DNA of 64,000 bases. Origin: Pyropia yezoensis (taxonomy: Eukaryota > Rhodophyta > Bangiophyceae > Bangiales > Bangiaceae). A program made the translations under genes and the position numbers. The notes beneath the pieces were generated by a model that was not told the origin of the DNA, ran no database searches, and worked only from the letters and a program-made list of their open reading frames with translations. Below, piece by piece: positions 1 to 9,114 of the stretch. Position 1 is the stretch's first letter; every line of letters begins with the position of its first letter. The DNA is taken from positions 1,863,447-1,927,446 of the forward strand of contig CM020620.1 in the NCBI GenBank assembly GCA_009829735.1. Reading direction: 5' to 3'.

Positions 1-536
1 ACATTCTCCGCCCGCACCCCCGCCCGGTCGGGGAGGATGTTTTGATAGACGTCCCCCACACGGGAGAGCGGGAGATAAGCCAGCGACAGCACATCCCGGG
101 CGGTGGTGTAGAGGAGCTTCCAGTCCCCACAGAGCAGGTCCAGCGACCGGGTGGGGGCGGGGGTGGGATTGGTGGACTCGAGGGCACGGATGAGCGCCAG
201 CGCCGCCGACGTGTCGGCGGGGGTGGCGCGGTAGCCCCGGTCGGTGGCGGCGGCGAGGAGGAGGAGGGAGCGCTTGGTCGCCCCAACGTCCACCTGCGGG
301 AAGGTGTCGGGCTCCATGTCCGACGGCTGCGCCGCCGACGCCGTTGGGGGGGAGGATGGGAACTGGCGGCGGGGGTGCTGGTGGTGGGGGAGGGGGGGAA
401 GGCGACCGCCACCCGCCCGACGGGCAGCGCGCGCCAGCCGCTGCGGGTGAGTGGCGGGGGAGAGGGCGGCCGCCGCGTTGGCCCGCAGGCCGAGGGGGGA
501 CGGCGCGGCAAAGGCGACGCCGACGCCGACGCTCAT
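1..536 (-). CDS. Plastid lipid-associated protein (PAP/fibrillin family), 3' part off the window
   Basis: The minus-strand frame is open from ATG at 536 to the window edge (178 residues visible), with an in-frame stop just upstream at 614-612, so 536 is the first ATG. The first ~75 residues are rich in Ala, Arg, Pro and Ser with almost no acidic residues, as in a plastid transit peptide. After this comes the fibrillin N-terminal pattern: a K-R-x-L-L-L helix, a run containing TPADTSAAL and IRALESTNPTP, then the family hallmark L-x-G-D-W-K-L-L-Y-T-T-A followed by a 'VGDVYQNI' stretch. Fibrillins are lipocalin-like proteins that bind plastoglobules and thylakoids and act in carotenoid and quinone metabolism and stress tolerance. 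The subgroup cannot be told because the lipocalin barrel C-terminus is missing. It is divergent from the ABC1-type kinase to the right; some plant ABC1 kinases are also plastoglobule proteins, so the pairing may be more than chance (inference). Confidence 0.85.
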   Translation of the reverse strand, partial: MSVGVGVAFAAPSPLGLRANAAAALSPATHPQRLARAARRAGGGRLPPLPHHQHPRRQFPSSPPTASAAQPSDMEPDTFPQVDVGATKRSLLLLAAATDRGYRATPADTSAALALIRALESTNPTPAPTRSLDLLCGDWKLLYTTARDVLSLAYLPLSRVGDVYQNILPDRAGVRAEN

Positions 537-1074
537 GGTGGCGGCGGCGTGAAGGACGACGGGAAGGAGACGTGCACAGCAAACGGGGACACGACTAGGC
601 AACCGGGGAGGTCAAGGGGTGGCGTCGGGTCGGGGAGGGGCGAAGGGGGGGACGATGTCAACGGTACAGGCCGGGCGTTTGACGGGCAACGAGCGGCATC
701 ATCGGGGGCGACGTAGGCACGCTTCTCTCCTTGTCCTCTGCTGGCATCTGTGACAGCCAATGGACTCGGGCGTGGGACCGGGCCACGGTGGCGGGCGGTG
801 GAGGTTGCCCGTGGTTGACGTCGAGATGTCAGGTCACGACAGTACAAGCCTATGTTGTTTAAGTACTGTATTTATATGAATTGCGACACCCGTGTCTTCC
901 TGGACTCGACAGCCTCCGCCGGCCACTCGACGCAGTAACCTTCGCCCCCTCGCCGGCTGGCCCAGCGCCGTCCCCACACCTTCGCTCGCTCACCCCCCCG
1001 TCACTGCGGCGGGGCGGCGCTTCCCCCTGCGCGCCCTCCTCCCCTCCCTCACGGGCGCGCCGCCCGTCGGCGCC
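537..1074. promoter_or_regulatory. Divergent intergenic region between fibrillin and ABC1 kinase
   Basis: About 540 bp separates the two ATGs. An AT-rich island at 861-880 inside otherwise GC-rich DNA contains a TATA-like stretch (tatttatat, about 869-877) preceded by GTACTGT, roughly 200 bp upstream of the kinase start. No other motif is recognisable. A shared bidirectional promoter is inference. Confidence 0.35.
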
Positions 1075-1482
1075 ATGCGTGGCGCCCCCGCCCGCGGTGT
1101 CACCCTCGGCACGGCCGCCTGGCGGCAGTGGCGCGACGCCGCGGCGGCGGGGGGGGGACCGCCGCGGCAGCGGCCCCCGACTGCCGCCGGCGCCGCTGGC
1201 AAGGCGTCCCTCCTGTGGGGGAGGGGGTGGGGCGCCGGCGGTGGTGGCGGCGCCGCTGCCGTCGCCGCGCCCGCACGCGGCCGGCGGGCGGCGACGACGC
1301 TGTCGTCGTTGCAGCCGCCGCCGCCGCCCCCCCCGGCGGGGCGCCCACCACGGCGGGTGGGGGTAGGGGGCGTCGCCGCAGCCGCTGCTGCCGTGCTGTC
1401 TGTCACTGCCGTGGCGGTGGACGCCGCGGCGGCGCGGGGGTGGCTTGCCGAAGGAAGCGAACCCCCGCCGCCACCGCCACCG

Positions 1483-1520
<38 letters not shown>

Positions 1521-2580
1521 GCTGTTGCTTCTCCCGCTGTCGCGGGGGGCGGAAGGGGAGGGGGTGGCCCCTGCTGTGTCGCCCCTGGACGCGGCGGCTG
1601 ACGGCAGTGGCGGGTCGCCATTGCCCGTGGCTGCTACCGCACTGGCGACACCCCCCCCCGCCCCCCCACCACCGCCCCCGTCCTTTACCGCCTCCCTCAT
1701 CACTGCCGTCCGTGCCGCCCGTACGGCCGCCGTCGCCGCCCTCATCATGGCCGACTACCGTCTCCTCTTTGCGCGCCATGAGGGGGCGTATGACACCCCC
1801 GCCTATGCTGCCGCCCGGTCAGGCGTGCACGCCCGCTGTGCGGAACGGTGCCGCTCGCTCGCTGCGACACAGGGGGCGGTGTACACCAAGCTGGCCCAGG
1901 CGGTCGCGTCGTCCAGCCCGGGCTCTTTCCCGGTCGAGTATGTGTCGGCCCTGTCATCGGCGCATGACCGCGCCGCCTACCGCCCGTGGCCGCAGGTGCG
2001 GGCGGTGGTTGAGGCGGAGCTGGGCCTAGCCGATGTTGCCGACGCGTTTGTCGTTTTTGAGGAGGTCCCCGTCGCGGCCGCCAGCCTCGCACAGGTGCAC
2101 CGGGCGGTACTGGCGCCTGGCGTTCCGGGGCCCACCTACGTTGTCGGCGGCGGCGGCGGCGGGGAGCGCGGCGACGACGCGGACGACGACCGGGTAGTGG
2201 CGGTGAAGGTGCAGTACCCAGGCCTGGCCCGCCGCGTCGCCGCCGACATGCGCTGCGTTGCAGCCGTTGCGTCGGCGGTCGAGTGGCAATTTGGCGGCGG
2301 CAGTGACAGTGGCGGCGGCGTGTCGCTGCGGTGGTTTGTCGACGCCATGGCGGCGTCCCTGGCTGGGGAGCTGGACTTTGCCGCCGAGGCGGCCAACGCC
2401 GAACGCACCGCCGCGTCGTTTGCCTCGTGGGGGGGTCGTGTCCGCGTACCGGGGGTTGTGTGGCCACTGACTGGGCGGCGGGTGCTGACGATGGAGTACG
2501 TGGATGGAGGGGTGCGGTGTGACCAGTGGGTAGCGGCAGGGGGGGCGAGCGGTGTCGGCGGCGGTGGTGGCGGTGGCGGT

Positions 2581-2618
<38 letters not shown>

Positions 2619-4143
2619 TGGCGGTGGCGGTGGCGGCGGTGGCGGCGGGGGTGGCGGCGGCGGCGGTGGCGTTGGCGGTGGCGGTGGTGGAGCCCGGCCT
2701 GACGCGGGGGGCGTCGGCCGGCGGCTGTGTGAAGTGTTTGCGCAGATGGTGTTTGTCGACGGCTGGGTCCATGGTGACCTGCACCTGGGCAACGTCCTCG
2801 TGCGCACCGCACCGCTGGGAGGGGAGGGTCTGCGGAGGGGCGGGAGAGGGGGGGGGCTCATCCCACCAAACCCGTGGACGTTCGCCAATGGCGATGATAT
2901 GGATGCGACGGCGGTGGATGCGACGGCGGTGGCCGCCGTGCGCACCGCACCGCTGGGAGGGGAGGGTCTGCGGAGGGGCGGGAGAGGGGGGGGGCTCATC
3001 CCACCAAACCCGTGGACGTTCGCCAATGGCGATGATATGGATGCGACGGCGGTGGATGCGACGGCGGTGGCCGCGGCCGCGGCGGCTGCGGGACCGTCAC
3101 CCCGCCGGGTTGACTCGTCGCTGCTTATTGCGCCGGTGCCTCTCCCGTCGGTGCCCCCAAAGGGGACGGCAGCGGCGGCTACCGCCGCTGCAGAGGCTGC
3201 CTCAGATGCGGTCAGCCTTCCCCGGCCGACGCTGGTGCAGCGGACGCGGCTGCTGCTGCACCCCCCCCCCGCCCCCTTTTCACCAGCCAACCGCTCCACG
3301 CCCGGCAGTGGTGGCGGCAGCAGCGGTGACGGGGCCACCACCGTCGATGCCCCCCCCGGTGACGGCGGCGCGGTGCCTTTCCAGCTGGTCCTCCTCGACC
3401 ACGGCACGTACCGACCGCTGACGCCCGCCACCCGCCGCGCCCTGTGCACCCTCTATGTGGGCCTCGCGACCGCGCGGCCGGCCCTCGTCACCGCCGCCGC
3501 CACCGACCTGGGCGTCCCCGCCGACGCGGTGGAGCTGTTTGCCACCCTCTTTCGCCGGCGCCTGTCGACCACCACCGGTGCGTCCGTGGTGGCGCGGCGG
3601 GGGGGCGACGCCGACGGTGATGGCAGTGGCAGCCACGGCTCGGTTCCCCACGGCGGCAGCGGCTTCGGCGGCAGCGGCGTCGGTGGCAGCGGTGGGAGGA
3701 TGTCGGGGGGAGGGGGTGCGGCGGCGTCGGGGGTGGCCGCGACGGGCGGCCCCCCTTCGTACCCCCCGTCTGACCGCAAGGCGCGGCGGGCGGCCGCAAC
3801 GGCCGCGGCGGCAGCTATCCCCCCCGAGGTGTTGCTGCTGCTCAAGGTGACGGGCACGGCCAATTCCGTGGTGGCCGCCCTGGGTGGGGGTGTGTCGGCC
3901 GGGGAGCGCGTTGCGATCAACGCGCGCGCAGCGGTGGCGGGTCGCGTCGCGGGGCGGCGGGGGGTGGCTGCGTGGCTGACCTGGCTTTGGGAGCGGTTGG
4001 TTCTGGAGCTCCGCCTGGCGGTACTGCGGGGTGTCCGCGCCGCAGTCCTGCTGCAGCGGGAGGCGCGGCGGCGGCTGCGGGAGCGGGAGCAATCAGGGGA
4101 GGGGTGGGGGTACGGACGCCAGCTGGCGGCCGCCACCGCTTGA
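1075..4143 (+). CDS. ABC1/ADCK (UbiB) family atypical protein kinase with poly-Gly insert and tandem duplication
   Basis: A 1022-residue protein; the first in-frame ATG is 1075 (the frame is open further 5' but without ATG). The N-terminal ~210 residues are low-complexity Ala/Pro/Gly, with a 20-residue poly-Pro run, and may hold an organelle targeting signal. The kinase-like core follows: KLAQ (~272) at the family's KxGQ position, the Ala-rich loop A-A-A-S-L-A-Q-V-H-R-A (~335), the lysine strand VAVKVQYPG (~376), E-L-D-F-x-x-E-A-x-N (~445), the catalytic loop H-G-D-L-H-L-G-N (~566) and D-H-G at the metal-binding DFG position (~775). DHG is usual in the ADCK1/ADCK5-like branch. Roughly 45 residues of near-pure Gly sit between the hinge and the catalytic loop. 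About 200 extra residues, including a 46-residue exact tandem repeat, sit between HGD and DHG. Family members regulate quinone metabolism in mitochondria or plastids; which organelle applies here is not resolved. The frame stays open throughout, so no intron is needed. Confidence 0.85.
2556..2693 (+). repeat. GGY microsatellite encoding poly-glycine in the ABC1 kinase
   Basis: A trinucleotide array of GGC/GGT units gives about 45 consecutive Gly with a few Val. It lies in the loop before the catalytic HGD motif. Mixed synonymous codons suggest an old or selected repeat rather than a fresh expansion. Confidence 0.9.
2800..3075 (+). repeat. Exact 138-bp tandem duplication inside the ABC1 kinase
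   Basis: 2800-2937 and 2938-3075 are identical by eye and in frame (46 residues each, starting VRTAPLGGEG and ending in TAVAA). It begins two residues after the HGDLHLGN catalytic loop. The absence of differences implies a recent duplication or an assembly artefact. Confidence 0.9.
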
Positions 4144-4360
4144 GGAGATGAGTGGCGGGAGGAGGGGAAAACGTGGGGGGCGGGTGGCGGTGGACAAAGG
4201 CCGGGCACATATATAACACTAGACTACACGCACGCCACCCACCGAAGAGGACGAAAAACATGACACGCACCGATGGCATATGAGGAACAAAAACAAAACA
4301 GGCACAAGAACGTCCTTGTCGCCCAAACCTCCCCCCCGCCCCTCAACATCCCTCCGCAGC

Positions 4361-5107
4361 TCACTTAGCCGCGTGGATGGACGCCACCGCGGAGGTCGAC
4401 TGGGCGCGCCCAAGCACCGCCGACTTCCGCTCCCGCGCGTACGCCCGGGGGACGGCCATCCCGTCGTCAGCCCCCTTCAGCCCGTTCTCCACACGAAGCC
4501 AAAAGCTGATGAACAGGTCCTCGAACATCTCTCCCTGGACGGCCCACAGCTTCTCCATCTTAGTCTTGACGCTCTCCAGGACGCCATCATGGTCAGCCTT
4601 GGCTTTCTCCAGCTTCTCGTAGTTCCGGCCAACCTTGTCGTCGTCGACTTTTCCGCTGGCCTTGGCCTTCTTCTTATCGAGTGCAGTCACCTTTTTCTTG
4701 TACATTTGATACTCGCGGCTCGACGACGACACCTTGCCGTACTCACTCTCGACGGCGGCCACCTCAGAGAGCCACGTCTTGACACGACGGGCGAGGACAG
4801 CCTCGGTCGACTCCGGGGCGGGGGCGGACTTGCCGCCCGCCTCCTGGTCGCCCAGCTTCTTCATAGCTTCGGCTGTCTCGGTCAGACGAGTGGTGAGAGT
4901 CGGGCTGTCGCCCTGGTACTTGGCAACGGCAGTGGAAAAGTCAGCGGCGGTGGTGAGGACCTTGCGCCACGCGCGGTCCGACTTTTCCAGGGTCGACATG
5001 GCGGCTTGGAGGTCCGTCTTCGCACGCGACAGGTTGGCGCGCAGGGTGTTGTACGCCTCGTCTTCCTCAGGCGGCACATGCGCCACGGTCTTCTTGAGGC
5101 AATGCAT
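4361..5107 (-). CDS. BAR-domain-like membrane-curvature protein
   Basis: A 248-residue protein starting at ATG 5107 (MHCLKKTVAH); the frame continues 5' without another ATG. It is almost entirely charged alpha-helix with three long coiled-coil segments. A typical BAR pattern is seen near the C-terminus: Y-x-x-Y-K-K-K-V, a Lys-rich K-x-K-A-x-G-K-V-D-D-D-K-V helix, then Y-E-K-L-E-K-A-K and a final helix ending L-W-A-V-Q-G-E-M-F-E-D-L-F. BAR dimers bind and bend membranes in endocytosis, trafficking or organelle shaping. The size matches a stand-alone BAR domain with no SH3 or PH partner. It is convergent with the ABC1 kinase with only 217 bp between the stops. The assignment rests on pattern, not on an alignment; a generic coiled-coil protein is the alternative. 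Confidence 0.7.
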   Translation of the reverse strand: MHCLKKTVAHVPPEEDEAYNTLRANLSRAKTDLQAAMSTLEKSDRAWRKVLTTAADFSTAVAKYQGDSPTLTTRLTETAEAMKKLGDQEAGGKSAPAPESTEAVLARRVKTWLSEVAAVESEYGKVSSSSREYQMYKKKVTALDKKKAKASGKVDDDKVGRNYEKLEKAKADHDGVLESVKTKMEKLWAVQGEMFEDLFISFWLRVENGLKGADDGMAVPRAYARERKSAVLGRAQSTSAVASIHAAK

Positions 5108-7095
5108 CGTGGTAGGGGAAGGAAAAACCCAGAGAGAGGGGGGAAAGGGGGGGCGGGGTGCAGAGGCGCACGAGCGCCGGCAGCAGAGCGGGACGGGTGC
5201 GGAAGGAGGGTCGGGGACGGCAAGAGGCGTGGGTGGCAGGCGCTCCAAAGGGTCGAGGAACAAGGGCGGCACGGCAGCGAGAGCAGGACTGGAGAGCTGC
5301 ACAAGCGACGTTGCCCGGTGAAAAGTCTGAGAGCCGCCGGGTGGGATGCGCCGGTGCACCGGGGACGAGCACCTGCACAACTGGCCTCTAACCAACAGCG
5401 GGTCACGGGGGGCTGGCAAAAGGCAGACCGCCTGCCGAGGGAGGGACTTCGAAGAGCCCCCGAGTGCGCACGTGAAAAACTGGCTAGGCCTTCGTCAGGT
5501 GTGGTCGTTTGCGGCCCCCCCGTTCGTGACGTGCGAGAGGGGCCCCTACCGGGGGCGCTGCTAAACGCACGCACGAGGGGTGTGGCGGCGGAACACTCGC
5601 ACACGACACCACACGGGGCCAACCCCCCCCCCCACAGCGACTGGACGAAAAAGTGGACAAAAAAGAAAAAAAGCAGGGGGGCCCTCTGCCTCCCCCGGGG
5701 GGTCCGCCCCCTGGGCTTCGTGCGGGTGCTCGCCGACAGTGTTAGGCACCGATTGTGGTGGCACGTGACCCCAACGGGGGGTGCGCGTTGTGGAGGCCAC
5801 CCCAACGGCGTGTGCGCCGGCTGGCACACACCGGCACGCGCCCAGGCGGTACGCACGGCGGGAGCAGTCGCCAGCCCAGGCCCCCGCGCGAGCGCGGGCC
5901 GCTTTTATCTGACGGTCAACCGACAAATCCTGCCCCTCTCCACTCGCCAACTGGGTGGCCAATCAGCCCCTTGGATGCGGGACACAACGCGCTGCTTTGC
6001 ACCCACACGCCCAGCGGAGTTGCATGCACCGAGAGTGGGAGTGTGCTTCGCCCTAGACTTGCCTCGTCGTGGAAAGCCCTGTGGTGCGCCACCATCGTGA
6101 TGACCACGGGAGGGTGGGGTCCGACACGCTCGAACAGGCGGTCCTGTGATATGCGACGTCCACGGGTTTACAGAACGCACCGCTCCTCTCCATGTCCGTG
6201 CCCGTGATCCAGCTGCGGATCAGAGCGCCATCGCCACGCTACAGCAGGATGCCTTCAGACAGCCACAGCCAGCCACTGCGCTCTGGGCGTTGTTGTGCGG
6301 TACGCATGCACATGCACTGTACCGTACATACATACGCTCACACCTGCTGAAGCACGGACAGTGACTGAGAAAGCACGGAAAACGGCTACAGGCTGGAAGG
6401 GCAGTTCACATGTGTTTCCTCGCAGCTCACAACTGTTGCGAGGCCGCCACCCGCCCCATCATGGAAAACGATGCTAATCGAGACGCATAAAATATTTGTC
6501 TGCATTTCAATTTTCTCGTCGCAGTGACGCTTGAAGCCCATAGCGCGACCCTTCTCGGCGTCGAGGGCACGGCCCCCTCCGTACGTCGCCTCTCCGCCGG
6601 GTCCGACACCGCCTGCTTAGGCCAAGTGAGAAGCACAATGCTCCGTCTGCATTGCGGGGACGCGCCGTTACACACGGAGAGTGTTGTCAGCTGTTTTGCT
6701 GGGGGGCGCCTCGGATTCTGTCTGCGGCTTGGGCAGAGCGGCGACACGGTCTGGGCTATTTTTTTGGCGCACCACCTGCGATGGTAGGCAGACGACAGCA
6801 AGGAACCCACTCCCACCACCGCCGTTGCCACCTCACGGAGGCGCGCGACAACTGCCAGCTGATCCGCAGACCACTGCACCTCCTGCATGTGCCATGTTGA
6901 GGCGTCCCCCCCCCCGGCACTCCAGGGGACGTAGCAGGCCCAGACTGCCACACACGCAGCAGTATATACACTTCCAACAGAAAAAAGAAGAGTCCAGGAA
7001 AACAACCGCCCATTATAAACACCAGCATGCCACGCACGTGCTAGACAAGCAACAACGAAGACGCAAAAGAGCTCGCACCACACTTCGGCCGCTGC
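5108..7095. other. Intergenic region between two minus-strand genes
   Basis: Two kilobases upstream of the BAR-like gene and downstream of the methyltransferase-like gene. Open frames exist on both strands but none shows a domain, and most lack an ATG near a plausible start. The stretch from about 6,170 to 7,090 is less GC-rich and probably holds the 3' UTR of the gene to the right. No RNA gene recognised. Confidence 0.5.
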
Positions 7096-9114
7096 CTAGG
7101 TGGTGAGGTGCTCTGGCAGCGACTCGGTCTCATAAAACAATAGCTGCCGCTTGATGTGCTCGCCCGGCTCAGTCATGTTCTGCACCACCTCCTTGGCGGC
7201 CGGGAACTTGAACGGGTGCTTGCGCACATTAATAAATTTGCGCTTGGGCGACGGGTTGTTGAGGAGCCCCGGGTAGTTGTCAAAAAGCAGGTACCGGACG
7301 GCATGCTTCCGGGCGAGCATGAAGAAGCTCCACACCCTCCCATACGCCGTGTGCGGCAGCACGTCCCAGCCAAAGACTAGGTCCAGGCCGTCGGGGAAGC
7401 CGCCAACCCACCATTCGGTGGGAACAAACTCCACAAAGGGGAACTCAGAGAGAGCTGCCTTGGCCCGCTCAGTCCCCTCATCCGCCTCGGGCCCGGCATT
7501 CATGCAATAGTAGCGAAAGCCCCACAGCTCCGAACCGACCTGCTTCAGGACGGTGGGCATCCAGTCCGAGTTGGTTCCGCAGTTTGCGTCAAGGACGGTG
7601 CGGATCTTATACTTGCGGAGGTACTTGTAGAACGTCTCACACAGCCGGTGATTGTCCTCGGGGCACTCGACCGCCTTGGACGCATCCTTATGTTCCGCCC
7701 CCTTGGTCTGCTGGAACCACTTCCAGAAGTTCTCGTCATGCCCAGGCGTAGAGCCATTGTGAGTACCGGCAGGAGGGTGTGGACCGTCGTGAACACCCCC
7801 ACCACCGCCACCACCATCGGACCCGTCGCCACCTCGGCCGCTGCTGCCGTCCCGGTCGCCACCGCTGCCTTCCCGCTCGCGAGAGCCCGGGCCAGAACCG
7901 CCACTCTTGCCTGGGGACGCCGTCGATGCCCCAGGGCTCGCAGCCTTGGCAACCGCGGCCGCCTCAGCGGCCGCCGCCGCCGCCTTCTTCTTTTTGCGCG
8001 CGACTGTGGCGAGAAAGTCCTCCTTAGTCGGCTCCTTGGCGGCACTTGGCGTGGCATCACCGCCAATGCCCCCAGACGGGGTTGTTGACGATGCGCCACT
8101 GTTGCCGACGGCGCCAGCAGGGGGGGCCGATGGCGTAGCGGCCGCTGCCGCCGCAGCCGCACCGTCAGAACTGCTCGTGCCCTTGTCCACATCCTCGCCC
8201 CCCTTGGCCACCTTTGCACCGCCGGCTCCACCCGCCCCTTCGGCAGCGCTCGCCGGCTCGGACGCCTTGAGCACAGACACATCCGTCCCAGCAGCTGGGA
8301 GAGCCCCACTCCCCGCCGCTCCCTCGGCCTTGGCAGTAGTCAAGAAAGGAGGAGTCGCGTCCTCTGCCACGATCGGCCCCGGCGCTGAGGGCGCCTTCTT
8401 GCCCCCTCCCGGGTTGAACAGGTCTGAATAGGAGGCCGGCATACTCGGATGGAAATCCCGCGAAGGCTGGTCTCCCTTGCCGCCGCCTCCGTCGGCGCCC
8501 TCCATCCCCGCATCCGCCGAGGACGCCCTCGCCGCGGGGCGGTCCGCTTGGAGACGGGGAAACGCTTCGTCGCCTGCGGTCGTCCTGCCAACAGCGGGTC
8601 GCCCCCCTTCCGAGCCGTTGGCACCAAGCAGCGTCGGCTGCTCCTTGAGCGTCCGCATTTGGAAGAGGAGAAGGTAGAGGAGGGCAAGCGCCGACGCCGC
8701 GCGGAGTATGTTGGACCACGGCAGCCGGCCACCCCGCTTTGCGTTACCCGACAGCCACAAACTCCCCGTCGTTGTGGCGGCAGGGAGAGGCAGCAGCCCC
8801 CCACGGTGCTCAACGTGCCGACCATGGGAGGAGCGCAGACGACGGCCACCGCTGCCGGGTGCACCCTCTGTTTCATCCGCGACCGCGCCCGCCGGGGCGC
8901 CGCGCTGGCCGATGCGGGGACCATGGCGGTTCTTGCGGCGCTCGTCCGTCCCGCCGCCACCGCCGCCGCCACCGCCGCTGCGGCCGTGACTGCGGGCACT
9001 CCGCTCGCCGCAGCCGCCGCTCGCCCGGGAGCGACGGTCCTCAGGGGACGTCCGCGGGCGTCGCTCCCGGCCCGCCTCTTCGCTACCTCCAGAGTAGTCA
9101 TCGGTAGGGTTCAT
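7096..9114 (-). CDS. Single-pass membrane protein with C-terminal SAM-methyltransferase-like domain
   Basis: A 672-residue protein from ATG 9114 (MNPTDDYSGG). Layout: a basic, disordered N-terminal 130 residues with a poly-Gly run; one hydrophobic segment at ~133-153 (ILRAASALALLYLLLF) that fits a type II signal anchor; a long Ala/Gly/Ser-rich stalk to ~465; then a compact C-terminal domain of ~200 residues. That domain starts FWKWFQQ and contains a Rossmann-like motif I (T-V-L-D-A-N-C-G-T-N-S-D-W-M), then FRYYCMNAGPEAD, then D-L-V-F-G-W-D-V-L-P-H at the motif IV position and a strand YLLFDNYPG. This resembles class I methyltransferases fused to Golgi-type membrane anchors. Motif I reads DANCGTN rather than the usual DxGxGxG, so SAM binding is unproven. 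A Golgi methyltransferase acting on cell-wall glycans is possible but is inference. Confidence 0.6.
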   Translation of the reverse strand: MNPTDDYSGGSEEAGRERRPRTSPEDRRSRASGGCGERSARSHGRSGGGGGGGGGTDERRKNRHGPRIGQRGAPAGAVADETEGAPGSGGRRLRSSHGRHVEHRGGLLPLPAATTTGSLWLSGNAKRGGRLPWSNILRAASALALLYLLLFQMRTLKEQPTLLGANGSEGGRPAVGRTTAGDEAFPRLQADRPAARASSADAGMEGADGGGGKGDQPSRDFHPSMPASYSDLFNPGGGKKAPSAPGPIVAEDATPPFLTTAKAEGAAGSGALPAAGTDVSVLKASEPASAAEGAGGAGGAKVAKGGEDVDKGTSSSDGAAAAAAAATPSAPPAGAVGNSGASSTTPSGGIGGDATPSAAKEPTKEDFLATVARKKKKAAAAAAEAAAVAKAASPGASTASPGKSGGSGPGSREREGSGGDRDGSSGRGGDGSDGGGGGGGVHDGPHPPAGTHNGSTPGHDENFWKWFQQTKGAEHKDASKAVECPEDNHRLCETFYKYLRKYKIRTVLDANCGTNSDWMPTVLKQVGSELWGFRYYCMNAGPEADEGTERAKAALSEFPFVEFVPTEWWVGGFPDGLDLVFGWDVLPHTAYGRVWSFFMLARKHAVRYLLFDNYPGLLNNPSPKRKFINVRKHPFKFPAAKEVVQNMTEPGEHIKRQLLFYETESLPEHLTT

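Noticed and set aside
2136..3449. Minus-strand 437-codon frame opposite the ABC1 kinase
   Set aside because: Complement of the poly-Gly and kinase motifs, giving poly-Pro; a GC-rich shadow frame.
4280..6100. Plus-strand 606-codon frame over the BAR-like gene
   Set aside because: The minus strand carries a coherent coiled-coil protein with an ATG; the plus frame has no domain and crosses the promoter.
6427..7083. 218-codon minus-strand frame with hydrophobic N-terminus
   Set aside because: No start context, no family pattern, and it lies in the expected 3' UTR region of the next gene.
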